DNA of 51,296 bases, taken from NCBI GenBank assembly GCA_032718475.1, contig JAUCBJ010000889.1, forward strand, positions 1 to 51,296. Direction: 5' to 3'. The position numbers were made by a program, and so were the translations under genes. The notes beneath the pieces are model-generated. The model was not told the origin of the DNA. It did not search any database and saw only the letters and a list, made by a program, of their open reading frames with translations. Position 1 is the first letter of the stretch; every line of letters begins with the position of its first letter. Positions 12,601 to 26,683 of the stretch are shown here, piece after piece. This stretch comes from Nemertoderma westbladi (Eukaryota; Xenacoelomorpha; Nemertodermatida; Nemertodermatidae).

Positions 12601-15600
12601 TTCTCTTACACCGTCTCTCACACCCTCCACAGATCCCCCATACTTCCCACTCCGACTCCCACACCCTCCACGGTTCCTCCTGTACGTCCCACTCCGTTTC
12701 CCACACCGTCCACAGATCCTCCTGTACTTGCCACTCCGTCTCCCACACCCGCCACAGATCCCCCAATACCTCCCACTCCGTCTCCCACACCCTACACAGA
12801 TCCCCCCATACTTCCCACTCCGACTCCCACACCCTCCACGGTTCCTCCTGTACGTCCCACTCCGTTTCCCACACCGTCCACAGATCCCCACATACCTCCC
12901 ACTCCGTCTCCCACACCCGCCACAGATCCCCCAATACCTCCCACTCCGTCTCCCACACCCTACACAGATCCCCCCATACTTCCCACTCCGCCTACCACAC
13001 CCTCCACAGATCCTCCTGTTCTTCCCACTCCGTCTCCCCACACCCGCCACAGATCCCCCGTACCTCCCACTCCATCTCCAACACCCTCCACAGATCCCCG
13101 CCTACCTCCCACTCCGTCTGCTACACCCTCCACAGATCCCCACATATCTCCCACTCTGTCTCCCACACCCTCCACAGATCCCCCCATACTTCGCACTCCG
13201 CCTACCACACCCTCCACAGATCCTCCTGTTCTTCCCACTCCGTCTCCCCACGCCCACCACAGATCCCCCGTACCTCCCACTCCATCTCCTACAACCTCCA
13301 CAGATCATCCTGTACCTCCCACTCCGTCTCCTACACCCTCCACAGATCCCCCCATACCTCCCACTCCGTATCCTACACCCTCTTCAGATCCCCCCATACC
13401 TCCCACTCCCGTCTCCTACACCATCCAAAGATCCCCACTTCCCACTCCGCCTCCCACACCCTCCAAAGATCACCCTGTACTTCCCACTCCGTCTCCCACA
13501 CCGTCCACAGATCCTCCTGTACTTTCCACTCCGCCTCCCACACCCTCCACAGATCCTCCTGTACTTCCCACTCCGTCTCCCACACCTTCCACAGATCCTC
13601 CTGTTCTTCCAACACCGTCTCTCACACCCTCCACAGATCCTCCTGTACTTCGCACTCCATCTCCCACACCCTCCACAGATCCTCCTGTACTTCCCACTCC
13701 GTCTCCCACACCGTCCACAGATCCTCCTGTTCTTCCAACACCGTCTCTCACACCCTCTACAGATCCTGTACTTCCCACTCCGTCTCCCACACCTTCCGCA
13801 GATCCTCCTGTACTTCCCACTCCGTCTCACATACCCCCCACAGATCCTCCTGTACTTCCCACTCCGTCTTCCACACCTTCCACAGATCCTCCTGTACTTC
13901 CCACTCCGTCTCCTACACCCTCCACAGATCCTCCTGTACTTCCCACTCCGTCTCCCACACCCTCCACCGATCCCTCCATACCTCCAACTCCGCCTCCTAC
14001 ACCCTCCACATATCCCCCATACTTCCCACTTCGCCTCCCACACCCTCCACAGATCCTCCTGTACTTCCCACTCCGTCTCCTACACCCTCCTGTACTTCCA
14101 ACACCGTTTCTCACACCCTCCACAGATCCCCCATACTTCCCACTCCGCCTCCCACACCGTCCACAGATTCTACTGTACGTCCCACTCCGTTTCCCATACC
14201 GTCCACAGATCCTCCTGTACTTCGCACTCCGTCTCCCACACTCGGCACAGATGCCCCAATACATCGCACTCCGTCTCCCACACCCGCCACTGATCCCCCA
14301 ATACCTCCCACTTCTTCTCCCACACCCTCCACAGATCCCCCATACTTACCACTCCGCCTACCACACCCTCCACATATCCTCCTGTACTTCCCACTCCGTC
14401 TCCCTCACCGTCCACAGATCCTCCTGTACTTCCCACTCCGTCTCCACACACCCGCCACAGATCCCCCCCATACCTCCTACTCCGTCTCCTACACCCTCTA
14501 CAGATCCCCCCATACTTCCCACTTCGCCTCTCACACCCTCCACAGATCCTCATGTACTTCCCACTCCGTCACCTACACCCTCCACAGATCCTCCTGTACT
14601 TCACACTCCGTCTCCCACACCCTCCACAGATCCCCCCATACCTTCCACTCCGTCTCCCACACCCTCCACAGATCCTCCCGTACTTCCAACACAGTCTCCC
14701 ACACCTTCCACAGATCATCCTGTACATCCCACTCCGTCTCCTACACCCTCCACGGATCACTACATACCTCCCACTCCGTCTCCTACACCCTCCAAAGATC
14801 CCCCCATACTTCCCAATTCGCCTCCCACACCCTCCACAGATCCTCCTGTACTTCCCACTCCGTCTCCCACACCATCCACAGATCATCCTGTACTTCCCAC
14901 TCCGTCTCCCACACCGTCCACAGATCCTCCAGTACTTCCCACTCCATCTCCCACACCCCCCACAGATCCCCTCATACCTCCCACTCCGTCTCCCACACCC
15001 TCCACAGATCCTCCCGTACTTCCAACACTGTCTCTCACACCCTCTACAGATCCTCCTGTATTTCCCACTCCGTCTCCCACACCCTCCACGGATCACTACA
15101 TACCTCCCACTCCGTCTCCTACACCCTCCAAAGATCCCCCCAACTTCCCAATTCGCCTCCCACACCCTCCACAGATCCCCCTGTACTTCCCACTCCGTCT
15201 CCCACACCCTCTAAAGATCCTCCTGCACTTCCCACTCCGTCTCCCACACCGTCCACAGATCCTCCTGTACTTCGCACTCCGTCTCCCACACCCGCCACAG
15301 ATCCCCCCATACATCCCACTCCGTCTCCCACACCCGCCACTGATCCCCCAATACCTCCCACTCCTTCTCCCACACCCTCCAAAGATCCCCCCATACTTCC
15401 CACTCCGCCTCCCACATCCTCCACAGATCCTCCTGTACGTCCCACTCCGTTTCCCACACCGTCCACAGATCCTCCTGTACTTCGCACTCCGTCTCCCACA
15501 CCCACCACAGATTCCCCCATACATCCCACTACGTGTCCCACACCCGCCACAGATCCCCCCATACTTCCCACTCCTTCTCCCACACCCTCCAAAGATCCCC

Positions 15601-18600
15601 CCATACTTCCCACTCCGCCTACCACACCCTCCACAGATCCTCCTGTACTTCCCACTCCGTCTCCTACACCCTTCACAGATCCCCCCATACCTCCCACTCC
15701 GTCTCCTACACCCTCTACAGATCCCCCCATACCTCCCACTTCGCCTCCCACACCCTCCACAGATCCTCATGTACTTCCCACTCCGTCTCCCATACCCACC
15801 ACAGATCCTCCTGTACTTCCCACTCCGTCTCCCACACCTTCCACATATCCTCCTGTACTTCCCACTCCGTCTCCAACACCCTCCACAGATCATCCTGTAC
15901 TTCCCACTCCGTCTCCCACACCCTCCACAGATCCCCCCATATCTCCCACTCCGTCTCCTACACCCTCCACAGACCCCCCCCCCCGCACTTCCCACTTCGC
16001 CTCTCACACCCTCCACAGATCCTCATGTACTTCCCACTCCGTCTCCCACACCATCCACAGATCCTCCTGTAATTCACACTCCGTCTCCTACACCCTCCAC
16101 AGATCCTCCTGTACTTCCCACTCAGTCTCCTACACCCTCCACAGATCCTCCTGTACTTCCCACTCCGTCTCCCACACCCTCCACCGATCCCTCCATACCT
16201 CCAACTCCGCCTCCTACACCCTCCACATATCCCCCATACTTCCCACTTCGCCTCCCACACCCTCCACAGATCCTCCTGTACTTCCCACTCCGTCTCCTAC
16301 ACCCTCCTGTACTTCCAACACCGTTTCTCACACCCTCCACAGATCCCCCATACTTCCCAATCCGCCTCCCACACCGTCCACAAATTCTCCTGTACGTCCC
16401 ACTCCGTTTCCCACACCGTCCACAGATCCTCCTGTACTTCGTACTCCGTCTCCCACACTCGGCACAGATGCCCCAATACATCGCACTCCGTCTCCCACAC
16501 CCGCCACTGATCCCCCAATACCTCCCACTCCGTCTCCCACACCCTCCACAGATCCCCCATACTTACCACTCCGCCTACCACACCCTCCACATATCCTCCT
16601 GTACTTCCCACTCCGTCTCCCTCACCGTCCACAGATCCTCCTGTACTTCCCACTCCGTCTCCACACACCCGCCACAGATCCCCCCCATACCTCCCACTCC
16701 GTCTCCGACACCCTCCACAGATCCCCCCATACCTCCCACTCCGTCTCCTACACCCTCTACAGATCCCCCCATACTTCCCACTTCGCCTCTCACACCCTCC
16801 ACAGATCCTCATGTACTTCCCACTCCGTCACCCACACCCTCCACAGATCCTCCTGTACTTCACACTCCGTCTCCCACACCCTCCACAGATCCCCCCATAC
16901 CTCCCACTCCGTCTCCCACACCCTCCACAGATCCTCCCGTACTTCCAACACAGTCTCCCACACCTTCCACAGATCATCCTGTACATCCCACTCCGTCTCC
17001 TACACCCTCCACGGATCACTACATACCTCCCACTCCGTCTCCTACACCCTCCAAAGATCCCCCCATACTTCCCAATTCGCCTCCCACACCCTCCACAGAT
17101 CCTCCTGTACTTCCCACTCCGTCTCCCACACCATCCACAGATCATCCTGTACTTCCCACTCCGTCTCCCACACCGTCCACAGATCCTCCAGTACTTCCCA
17201 CTCCATCTCCCACACCCCCCACAGATCCCCTCATACCTCCCACTCCGTCTCCCACACCCTCCACAGATCCTCCCGTACTTCCAACACTGTCTCTCACACC
17301 CTCCACAGATCCTCATGTACTTCCCACTCCGTCACCCACACCCTCCACAGATCCTCCTGTACTTCACACTCCGTCTCCCACACCCTCCACAGATCCCCCC
17401 ATACCTCCCACTCCGTCTCCCACACCCTCCACAGATCCTCCCGTACTTCCAACACAGTCTCCCACACCTTCCACAGATCATCCTGTACTTCCCACTCCGT
17501 CTCCCATACCCACCACAGATCCTCCTGTACTTCCCACCCCGTCTCCCACACCTTCCACATATCCTCCTGTACTTCCCACTCCGTCTCCAACACCCTCCAC
17601 AGATCATCCTGTACTTCCCACTCCGTCTCCCACACCCTCCACAGATCCCCCCATATCTCCCACTCCGTCTCCTACACCCTCCACAGACCCCCCCCCCCCG
17701 CACTTCCCACTTCGCCTCTCACACCCTCCACAGATCCTCATGTACTTCCCACTCCGTCTCCCACACCATCCACAGATCCTCCTGTAATTCACACTCCGTC
17801 TCCTACACCCTCCACAGATCCTCCTGTACTTCCCACTCAGTCTCCTACACCCTCCACAGATCCTCCTGTACTTCCCACTCCGTCTCCCACACCCTCCACC
17901 GATCCCTCCATACCTCCAACTCCGCCTCCTACACCCTCCACATATCCCCCATACTTCCCACTTCGCCTCCCACACCCTCCACAGATCCTCCTGTACTTCC
18001 AACTCCGTCTCCTACACCCTCCTGTACTTCCAACACCGTTTCTCACACCCTCCACAGATCCCCCATACTTCCCAATCCGCCTCCCACACCGTCCACAGAT
18101 TCTCCTGTACGTCCCACTCCGTTTCCCACACCGTCCACAGATCCTCCTGTACTTCGCACTCCGTCTCCCACACTCGGCACAGATGCCCCAATACATCGCA
18201 CTCCGTCTCCCACACCCGCCACTGATCCCCCAATACCTCCCACTCCGTCTCCCACACCCTCCACAGATCCCCCATACTTACCACTCCGCCTACCACACCC
18301 TCCACATATCCTCCTGTACTTCCCACTCCGTCTCCCTCACCGTCCACAGATCCTCCTGTACTTCCCACTCCGTCTCCACACACCCGCCACAGATCCCCCC
18401 CATACCTCCCACTCCGTCTCCGACACCCTCCACAGATCCCCCCATACCTCCCACTCCGTCTCCTACACCCTCTACAGATCCCCCCATACTTCCCACTCCG
18501 TCTCCCACACCATCTACAGATCATCCTGTACTTCCCACTCCGTCTCCCACACCGTCCACAGATCCTCCAGTACTTCCCACTCCATCTCCCACACCCCCCA

Positions 18601-21600
18601 CAGATCCCCTCATACCTCCCACTCCGTCTCCCACACCCTCCACAGATCCTCCCGTACTTCCAACACTGTCTCTCACACCCTCTACAGATCCTCCTGTATT
18701 TCCCACTCCGTCTCCCACACCCTCTACGGATCACTACATACCTCCCACTCCGTCTCCTACACCCTCCAAAGATCCCCCATACTTCCCAATTCGCCTCCCA
18801 CACCCTCCACAGATCCTCCTGTACTTCCCACTCCGTCTCCCACACCCTCTAAAGATCCTCCTGCACTTCCCTCTCCGTCTCCCACACCGTCCACAGATCC
18901 ACCTGTACTTCGCACTCCGTCTCCCACACTCGCCACAGATCCCCCCATACATCCCACTCCGTCTCCCACACCATCCACAGATCCTCCTGTACTTCCCACT
19001 CCGTCTCCCACACCGTCCACAGATCCTCCTGTACTTCGCACTCCGTCTCCCACACCCGCCACAGATCCCCCCATACATCCCACTCCGTCTCCCACACCCG
19101 CCATTGATCCCCCAATACCTCCCACTCCTTCTCCCACACCCTCCAAAGATCCCCCCATACTTCCCACTCCGCCTCCCACATCCTCCACAGATCCTCCTGT
19201 ACGTCCCACTCTGTTTCCCACACCGTCCACAGATCCTCCTGTACTTCGCACTCCGTCTCCCACACCCGCCACAGATCCCCCCATACTTCCCACTCCGCCT
19301 CCCACATCCTCCACAGATCCTCCTGTACGTCCCACTCTGTTTCCCACACCGTCCACAGATCCTCCTGTACTTCGCACTCCGTCTCCCACACCCGCCACAG
19401 ATCCCCCCATACTTCCCACTTCGCCTCCCACACCCTCCACAGATCATCCTGTTCTTCCCACTCCGTCTCCCACACCCTCCACAGATCCTCCTGAATTTCC
19501 CACTCCGTCTCCCACACCCTCCACGCATCACCACATACCTTCCAATCCGCCTCCTACACCTTCCACAGATCCCCCCATACTTCCCACTTCGCCTACCACA
19601 CCCTCCACAGATCCTCCTGTACTTCCCACTCCGTCTCCTACACCCTCCACAGATCCCCCCATACCTCCCACTCCGTCTCCTACACCCTCTACAGATCCCC
19701 CCATACCTCCCACTTCGCCTCCCACACCCTCCACACATCCTCATGTACTTCCCACTCCGTCTCCCATACCCACCACAGATCCTCCTGTACTCCCCACTCC
19801 GTCTCCCACACCTTCCACATATCCTCCTGTACTTCCCACTCCGTCTCCAACACCCTCCACAGATCATCCTGTACTTCCCACTCCGTCTCCCACACCCTCC
19901 ACAGATCCCCCCATACCTCCCACTCCGTATCCTACACCCTCCTCAGACCCCCCCCCCCATACTTCCCACTTCGCCTCTCACACCCTCCACAGATCCTCAT
20001 GTACTTCCCACTCCGTCTCCCACACCATCCACAGATCCTCCTGTAATTCACACTCCGTCTCCTACACCCTCCACAGATCCTCCTGTACTTCCCACTCCGT
20101 CTCCCACACCCTCCACGGATCCCCACATACCTCCCACTCCGTCTCCTACACCCTCCACAGATCCCCCCATACTTCCCACTTCGCCTCCCACACCATCCAC
20201 AGATCCTCCTGTACTTCCCACTCCGTCTCCCACACCCTCCACAGATCCCCCCATACCTCCCACACCGTCTCCCACACCCTCCACAGATCCTCCCGTACTT
20301 CCAACACTGTCTCTCATACCCTCCACTGATCCTCCTGTACTTCCCACTCTGTCTCCCACACCCTCCACAGATCCTCCTGTACTTCCCACTCCGTCTCCTA
20401 CACCCTCCACAGATCCTCATGTATTTCCCACTCCGTCTCCCACACCCTCCACGTATCCCCACATACCTCCCACTCCGTCTCCTACACCCTTCTCAGATCC
20501 CTCCATACTTTCCACTTCGCCTCCCACACCATCCACAGATCCTCCTATACTTCCCACTCCGTCTCCCACACCGCCCACAGATCCTCCTGTACTTTCCACT
20601 CCGTCTCCCACACCCTCCACAGATCCCCCCATACCTCCCACACCGTCTCCCACACCCTCCACAGATTCTCCCGTACTTCCTATTCCGTCTCCCACACCGC
20701 CCACAGATCCTCCTGTACTTTCCACTCCGCCTCCCACACCCTCCACAGATCATCCTGTACTTCCCACTCCGCCTCCCACACCTTCCACAGATCCTCCTGT
20801 TCTTCCAACACCGTCTCTCACACCCTTCATAGATCCTCCTGTACTTCCCACTCCGTCTCCCACACCCTCCACAGATCCTCCTGTACTTCCCACTCCGTCT
20901 CCCACACCGTCCACAGATCCTGGTTCTTCCAACACCGTCTCTCACACCATCCACAGATCCTGTACTTCCCACTCCGTCTCCAACACCTTCCGCAGATCGT
21001 TCTGTACTTCCCACTCCGTCTCCCATACCCTCCACAGATCCTCCAGTACTTCCCACTCCGTCTCCCACACCTTCCACAGATCCTCCTGTTCTTCCCACTC
21101 CGTCTCCCACACCCTCCACAGATCCTCCTGTATTTCCCACTCCGTCTCCCACACCCTCCACGGATCACCACATACCTTCCACTCCGTCTCCTACACCCTC
21201 CAAAGATCCCCCCATACTTCCCACTCCGTCTCCCACACCCTCCACAGATCCTCCTGTACTTCCCACTCCGTCTCCGACACCGTCCACAGATCCTGGTTCT
21301 TCCAACACCGTCTCTCACACCCTCCACAGATCCTGTACTTCCCACTCCGTCTCCCACACCTTCCGCAGATCGCCCCATACTTCCCACTTCGCCTCCCAAA
21401 CCCTCCACAGATCCTCCTGTACTTCCCACTCCGTCTCCCACACCCTCTACAGATCCTCCTGTACTTCCAACTCCGCCTCCTACACCCTCCACAGATCCCC
21501 CCATACTTCCCACTTCGCCTCCCACACCCTCCACAGATCATCCTGTTCTTCCCACTCCGTCTCCCACACCCTCCACAGATCCTCCTGTACTTCCCACTCC

Positions 21601-24421
21601 GTCTCCCACACCCTCCACAGATCCTCCTGTACTTCCCACTCCGTCTCCCACACCCTCCACAGATCATCCTATACTTCCCACTCCGTCTCCCACACCCTCC
21701 ACAGATCCTCTTGTACTTCCCACTCCGTCTCCCACACCGTCCACCGTTCCTCCTGTACCTCCCACACCGTCTCCCACACCTTCCACAGATCCTCCCGTAC
21801 TTCCCACTCCGTCTCCCACACCGTCCACAGATCCTCTTGTACGTTCCACTCCGCCTCCCACACCCTCCACAGATCCTCCTGTACTTCCCACTCCGTCTCC
21901 CACACCCTCCACAGATCCTCCTGTTCTTCCAACTCCGTCTCTCACACCCTCCACCGATCCTCCTGTACTTCCCACTCCGTCTCCCACACCGTCCACCGAT
22001 CCTCCTGTACTTCCCACTCCGTCTCCCACACCGTCCACCGATCCTCCTGTTCTTCCCACTCCGTCTCTCACACCCTCCACAGATCCTCCTGTACTTCCCA
22101 CTCCGTCTCCCACACCGTCCACAGATCCTCCTGTACTTCCCACTCCATCTCCCACACCCTCCACAGATCCCCTCATACCTCCCACTCCGTCTCCCACACC
22201 CTCCACAGATCCTCTCGTACTTCCAACACAGTCTCCCACACCTTCCCCAGATCATCCTGTACTTCCCACTCCGTCTCACAAACCCTCCACGGATCACCAC
22301 ATACATCCCACTCCGTCTCCTACACCCTCCAAAGATCGCCCCTTACTTCCCACTTCGCCTCCCAAACCCTCCACAGATCCTCCTGTACTTCCCACTCCGT
22401 CTCCCACACCCTCCACAGATCCTCCTGTACTTCCCACTCCGTCTCCCACACCGTCCATAGATCCTCCTGTACTTCCCACTCCGTCTCCCACACCCTCCAC
22501 AGATCCCCCCATACCTCCCACACCGTCTCCCACACCCTCCACAGATTCTCCCGTACTTCCTATTCCGTCTCCCACACCGCCCACAGATCCTCCTGTACTT
22601 TCCACTCCGCCTCCCACACCCTCCACAGATCCTCCTGTACTTCCCACTCCGCCTCCCACACCGTCCACAGATCCTCCTGTACTTCCCACTCCATCTCCCA
22701 CACCCTCCACAAATCCCCTCATACCTCCCACTCCGTCTCCCACACCCTCCACAGATCCTCTCGTACTTCCAACACAGTCTCCCACACCTTACCCAGATCA
22801 TCCTGTACTTCCCACTCCGTCTCCCAAACCCTCCACGGATCACCACATACATCCCACTCCGTCTCCTACACCCTCCAAAGATCGCCCCATACTTCCCACT
22901 TCGCCTCCCAAACCCTCCACAGATCCTCCTGTACTTCCCACTCCGTCTCCCACACCCTCTACAGATCCTCCTGTACTTCCCACTCCGTCTCCCACACCCT
23001 CCACAGATCCTCCTGTACTTCCCACTCCGTCTCCCACACCCTCCACAGATCCTCCTGTACTTTCCACTCCGTCTCCCACACCGTCCACGGATCCTCCTGT
23101 ACTTCCCACTCCGACTCCCACACCCTCCACAGATCCTCCTGTACTTCCCACTCCGTCTCCCACACCCTCCACAGATCCTCCCGTACTTCCAACACTGTCT
23201 CTCACACCCTCCACAGATCCTCCTGTACTTCCCACTCCGTCTCCTACACCCTCCTGTACTTCCAACACCGTCTCTCACACCCTCCACAGATCCCCCATGC
23301 TTCCCACTCCGCCTCCCACACCCTCCACAGATCCTCCTGTACGTCCCACTCCGTTTCCACACCGTCCACAGATCCTGCTGTACTTCTCACTCCGTCTCCC
23401 ACACCCGCCACAGATCCCCCCATACATCCCACTCCGTCTCCCACACCCGCCACTGATCCCCCAATACCTCCCACTCCGTCTCCCACACCCTCCTCAGATC
23501 TCCCATACTTCCCACTCCGCCTACCACACCCTCCACAGATCCTCCTGTACTTCCCACTCCGTCTCCCACACCGTCCACAGATCCTCCTGTACTTCCCACT
23601 CCGTCTCCTACACCCTCTACAGATCCCCCCATACCTCCCACTCCGTCTCCTTCACCATCCACAGATCCCCCCATCCCCCCACTCCGCCTCCCACACCCTC
23701 AAACATCCTCCTGTACTTCCCACTCCGTCTCCCACACCATCCACAGATCATCCTGTACTTTCCACTCCGACTCCAACACCCTCCACAGATCATCCTGTAC
23801 TTCCCACTCCGTCTCCCACACCCTCCACAAATCCTCCTGTACTTTCCACTCCGTCTCCCACGCCGTCCACAGATCCTCCTGTTCTTCCAAAACCGTCTCT
23901 CGCACCCTCCACAGATCCTCCTGTACTTCCCACTCCGTCTCCCACACCTTCCACAGATCCTCCTGTACTTCCCACTCCGTCTCTCACACCATCCACAGAT
24001 CCTCCTGTACTTCCCAGTCCGTCTCCCACACCCTCCACAGATCCCCCTGTACTTCCCACTTTGCCTCCCACACCCTCCACAGATCCTCCTGTACTTCCCA
24101 ATCCGTCTCCCACACACTCCACAGATCCCCCCATACTTCCCACTCCGTCTCCCACACCCTCCACACCGCAGATCACCCCATACCTCCCATTCGTCTCCTC
24201 CACCCTCCACAGATCCCCGCATACGTCCCACTCCGTCTCCTACACCCTCCACAGATCCCCCATACCTCCCACTCCGTCTCCTACACCCTCTACAGATCCC
24301 CCCTTACCTCCCACTCCGTCTCCTTCACCATCCACAGATCCCCCCCATCCCCCCACTCCGCCTCCCACACCCTCCAAACATCCTCTTGTACTTCCCACTC
24401 CGTCTCCCACACCATCCACAG
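9610..24421 (+). repeat. Giant 42-bp minisatellite, left part (~350 units)
   Basis: A 42-bp unit is repeated for 14.8 kb. The plus strand is C-rich and almost G-free. In one frame a unit reads [14 protein letters not shown], in the second [14 protein letters not shown]-like and in the third [14 protein letters not shown]-like; all three minus-strand frames of the consensus are also open ([42 protein letters not shown] types). Two main variants differ at the GATCCTCCTGTACTT / GATCCCCCCATACCT end. Units with internal deletions recur as landmarks of a higher-order structure: TACACCCTCCTGTACTTCC at 14081, 16298, 18012 and 23245, and CAGA followed by poly-C near 15969, 17682 and 19944. The reading phase changes many times, so the 11.4-kb ORF at 11034-22460 hops between the three translations. 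I annotate a repeat, not a gene. The BEL/Pao element is inserted at 24421/24422. Confidence 0.95.
24417..24421 (+). repeat. Target-site duplication CACAG, left
   Basis: Five bases directly before the left LTR, identical to 40541-40545. Both lie in the CCACAGAT part of the 42-bp unit. Five-bp duplications are usual for BEL/Pao integrases (commonly 4-6 bp). Confidence 0.85.
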
Positions 24422-26175
24422 TGTAAGGGTCCAGTAGTATACCGCTTACCAGATCCTAGTAACGATGTATCTTACTATGAGACTCTAGTAATGTATACGG
24501 GCTCGTACAGTATCTGACAACAAATCCCAGTCCAGGATATCTAAACAAACAGATACAGTACACAAACGACTACTGGCGAGGAACAGAGCCTTGTATCTAT
24601 TCTATGTACGTGAGCGGGTCTAATGCCTACGTACTAGACAGAAGGATACCTGTCCTCTAACCGGTGAGGCAGATGTACAGTTACAGTAACAGACCAAACT
24701 CACGGGAAAACAATCCCCGCGCAGCGAATCCTAACTATCACTGACAGTCCTAAATACAGTAACTTGCCGCGGTGTGATTTATATGGTTTATATACGAGCT
24801 AGTGGGTTAACAGACCTAGCGTAACAACACTGACAGTCCTAAATCAGTCGAAAAGGGGTCGTGCCTAAATGTAACAATAACTGATCCCCCTGTACGAAAT
24901 CAGTCTAAAGGGTCAGGCCTAAATGTAACAATACCGTTGTCCAGACAAACAACAGTTTAATAACGAAAGTGAAATACTCCTTATCGCCGCAACTAAATCA
25001 GATCCTAATTTTACAAATACAGACAATTTCCACCTAAAGTAATGTATAGTACGCTATAGCTAGTAGAACTTTAAGGGCGATATGTTTTAGGGCGTGTGTG
25101 TGTGGGTGTGTTACAAATAAAACAATTTCGTGTAATTCCTTTTACTAGGTTTTAGTGATTTTCTGACTAAGTGATACCGTGCGCTAGCTACTAAAATAAA
25201 CTAGTCGCGTTTGTAGAACTTTATACTCACGAATGACGTCAAAGCTCTCTCCTTCCTATCCACAACCCAATGGGCAACCACAGTGTTAGTAACTACACCC
25301 GTGATCGGCACTAATACCAGATTCTGGTTGTAAGATAAGAATAGGGGTTAATCGCTACCGTACGTTAGCTGATCTGGTATACTAATTTAATTCTAGAACT
25401 TTGTTGCTGCGGTAGTTAGCAGCAATACCTATCAGTACGTGGCAAGGCGCGGTAGGATATTAATAAACCTCCCTAGGCCAAGCAGTGTGCCGGTAGCAGA
25501 AATACTCCTTGCCTGATCAAATAGCTAACTCCAGACAGGGGGGGGGGGGGGGGGGGGTACTAATGTACGTTCTACAAAGCGAACCGGTACCAAACAGTCA
25601 GTGCTACGAATCACTAAATTATGGAACATATGCTGTCCGTACCTAATATGTACTCGCGTACTGACGAATGGCAATAGTTCGCACCTGTAGGAAGTACAGG
25701 GATTCGTAGGACTGACAAAGGGGGGGTTGTCTGGATATAATTATTTGATCCTAAATTTGCGGCGTCCAGTACGGTGTCACGCTTACCCTGATCTATAGGT
25801 CTTACGGCGGGCAAGGGCGTCGAACAAAGTCTTACCTTTCTCACAAAGCGGGCGCTGCATAGCAAGTTGAGCATTTCGAAGGGGCAAAGGGGGTGCGCGG
25901 TCAATCCAATGTGGGCGCTAGCGTGTTGTGGACATCCCTTCCCTGCGTTGCTTACGGCCTAACAATCTAGGCTGCCATCTCCCTGGTGTTCGGCTGTCCC
26001 GAAGTCGGACCAAAAGAAAACATGTCAGGAAATTGCAGTATATTTACAGTTTTACAAAAGGATTTATCAAATAAAGTTTCAACAAGAAACCGAATTAACT
26101 AATTTTACAAGAATAAACTATAATAATATCAGGTATTAACGTGATAAGGTGGAGTGATAACCGAAGGCAAAACGG

Positions 26176-26185
26176 CCTTTTTATA
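26176..26185 (-). promoter_or_regulatory. TATA box of the LTR promoter (TATAAAAAGG)
   Basis: A near-consensus TATA box on the coding strand of the element. It is preceded by CCAAT boxes (ATTGG on the plus strand at 26263, 26379 and 26418), the nearest about 80 bp upstream. The same arrangement in the 5' LTR is at 40033-40042. Transcription would start about 25-30 bp downstream. Confidence 0.65.
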
Positions 26186-26471
26186 CTAGAAATTGCACAT
26201 GGAAACTAAACAGAATTTTCCACAGCTTCACCATTGAGCAATGAAGTGCTTCGTGCTCTATGATTGGCCCAGCTCATCGTTCAACGCAGTCCGGCCCTTA
26301 CACTAATCTGGGACATGGAATCCTAACAGAATTTTCCACTGCCGCACATTTGAGCAATAAGATAATTTATGCCCTATGATTGGCCTGGCTCATCATTCGC
26401 TACGCTGTACGCTTCTCATTGGCCTACCAATTAGCACCACACGAAAATAAATGGCCCCAAAATACAAATTT

Positions 26472-26547
26472 CCCGACTGGGATTCGAACTCGTAACCTAC
26501 GTAATGTAACCAACGCCTTAACCATCTGACCACTACGCCACGAGAGT
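26472..26547 (-). other. tRNA-derived (A-box/B-box) sequence in the 3' LTR
   Basis: On the minus strand TGGCGTAGTGG (26540-26530) matches the RNA polymerase III A box, and GTTCGAATC (26489-26481) matches the B box. TGGTTAAGGCG between them is typical of a tRNA D-arm. Acceptor and T stems do not pair well, so it is a tRNA-derived, SINE-head-like sequence and not a functional tRNA gene. The same segment occurs in the 5' LTR. Confidence 0.6.
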
Positions 26548-26683
26548 ACCTAAGGGTTTTATGTGTACAAATATGAATAGGCATATTACATTACTGTAAC
26601 TTAATCAAAATACGTCGGATTTTCAAAGTTTTTACGTTAAAGTTAAACTACTAAATGCTATCTTATAGTGAAATAATTCATCA

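Larger units (their letters stand above)
24422..26683 (-). repeat. 3' LTR of the BEL/Pao element (2262 bp)
   Basis: Nearly identical to 38272-40540. On the minus strand it reads TGATGAATTATTT...GGACCCTTACA. Contents on the coding strand, in order: tRNA-like A/B-box segment (26547-26472), three CCAAT boxes, TATA box (26185-26176), then a long R/U5 portion with a 20-bp poly-C/poly-G tract (25538-25557). Two diverged ~92-bp direct repeats (26198-26290 and 26313-26406) each carry one CCAAT box. The ORF at 25614-25904 is not supported as a gene. Confidence 0.95.

Noticed and set aside
11034-22460. 3808-codon open frame as a giant proline-rich gene
   Set aside because: The 42-bp unit has no stops in any frame and the ORF changes among three peptide types as indels accumulate; there is no conserved frame, start context or splice signal.
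12278-24252. Long minus-strand frames (Gly/Val, Trp/Glu or Cys/Arg/Gly rich) in the array
   Set aside because: They are complementary shadows of the same stop-free repeat and occur in all three minus frames.
9610-24421. CRISPR-like array
   Set aside because: Units are contiguous 42-bp repeats with no unique spacers, in a eukaryotic context.
25614-25904. ORF in the LTR, also present at 39375-39761
   Set aside because: It lies in both LTRs, its ends differ with the indels between LTRs, and it shows no domain; it is ordinary open frame in U5/R sequence.
26393-26584. Functional tRNA gene in the LTR
   Set aside because: A and B boxes are good but acceptor and T stems do not pair; it is tRNA-derived only.
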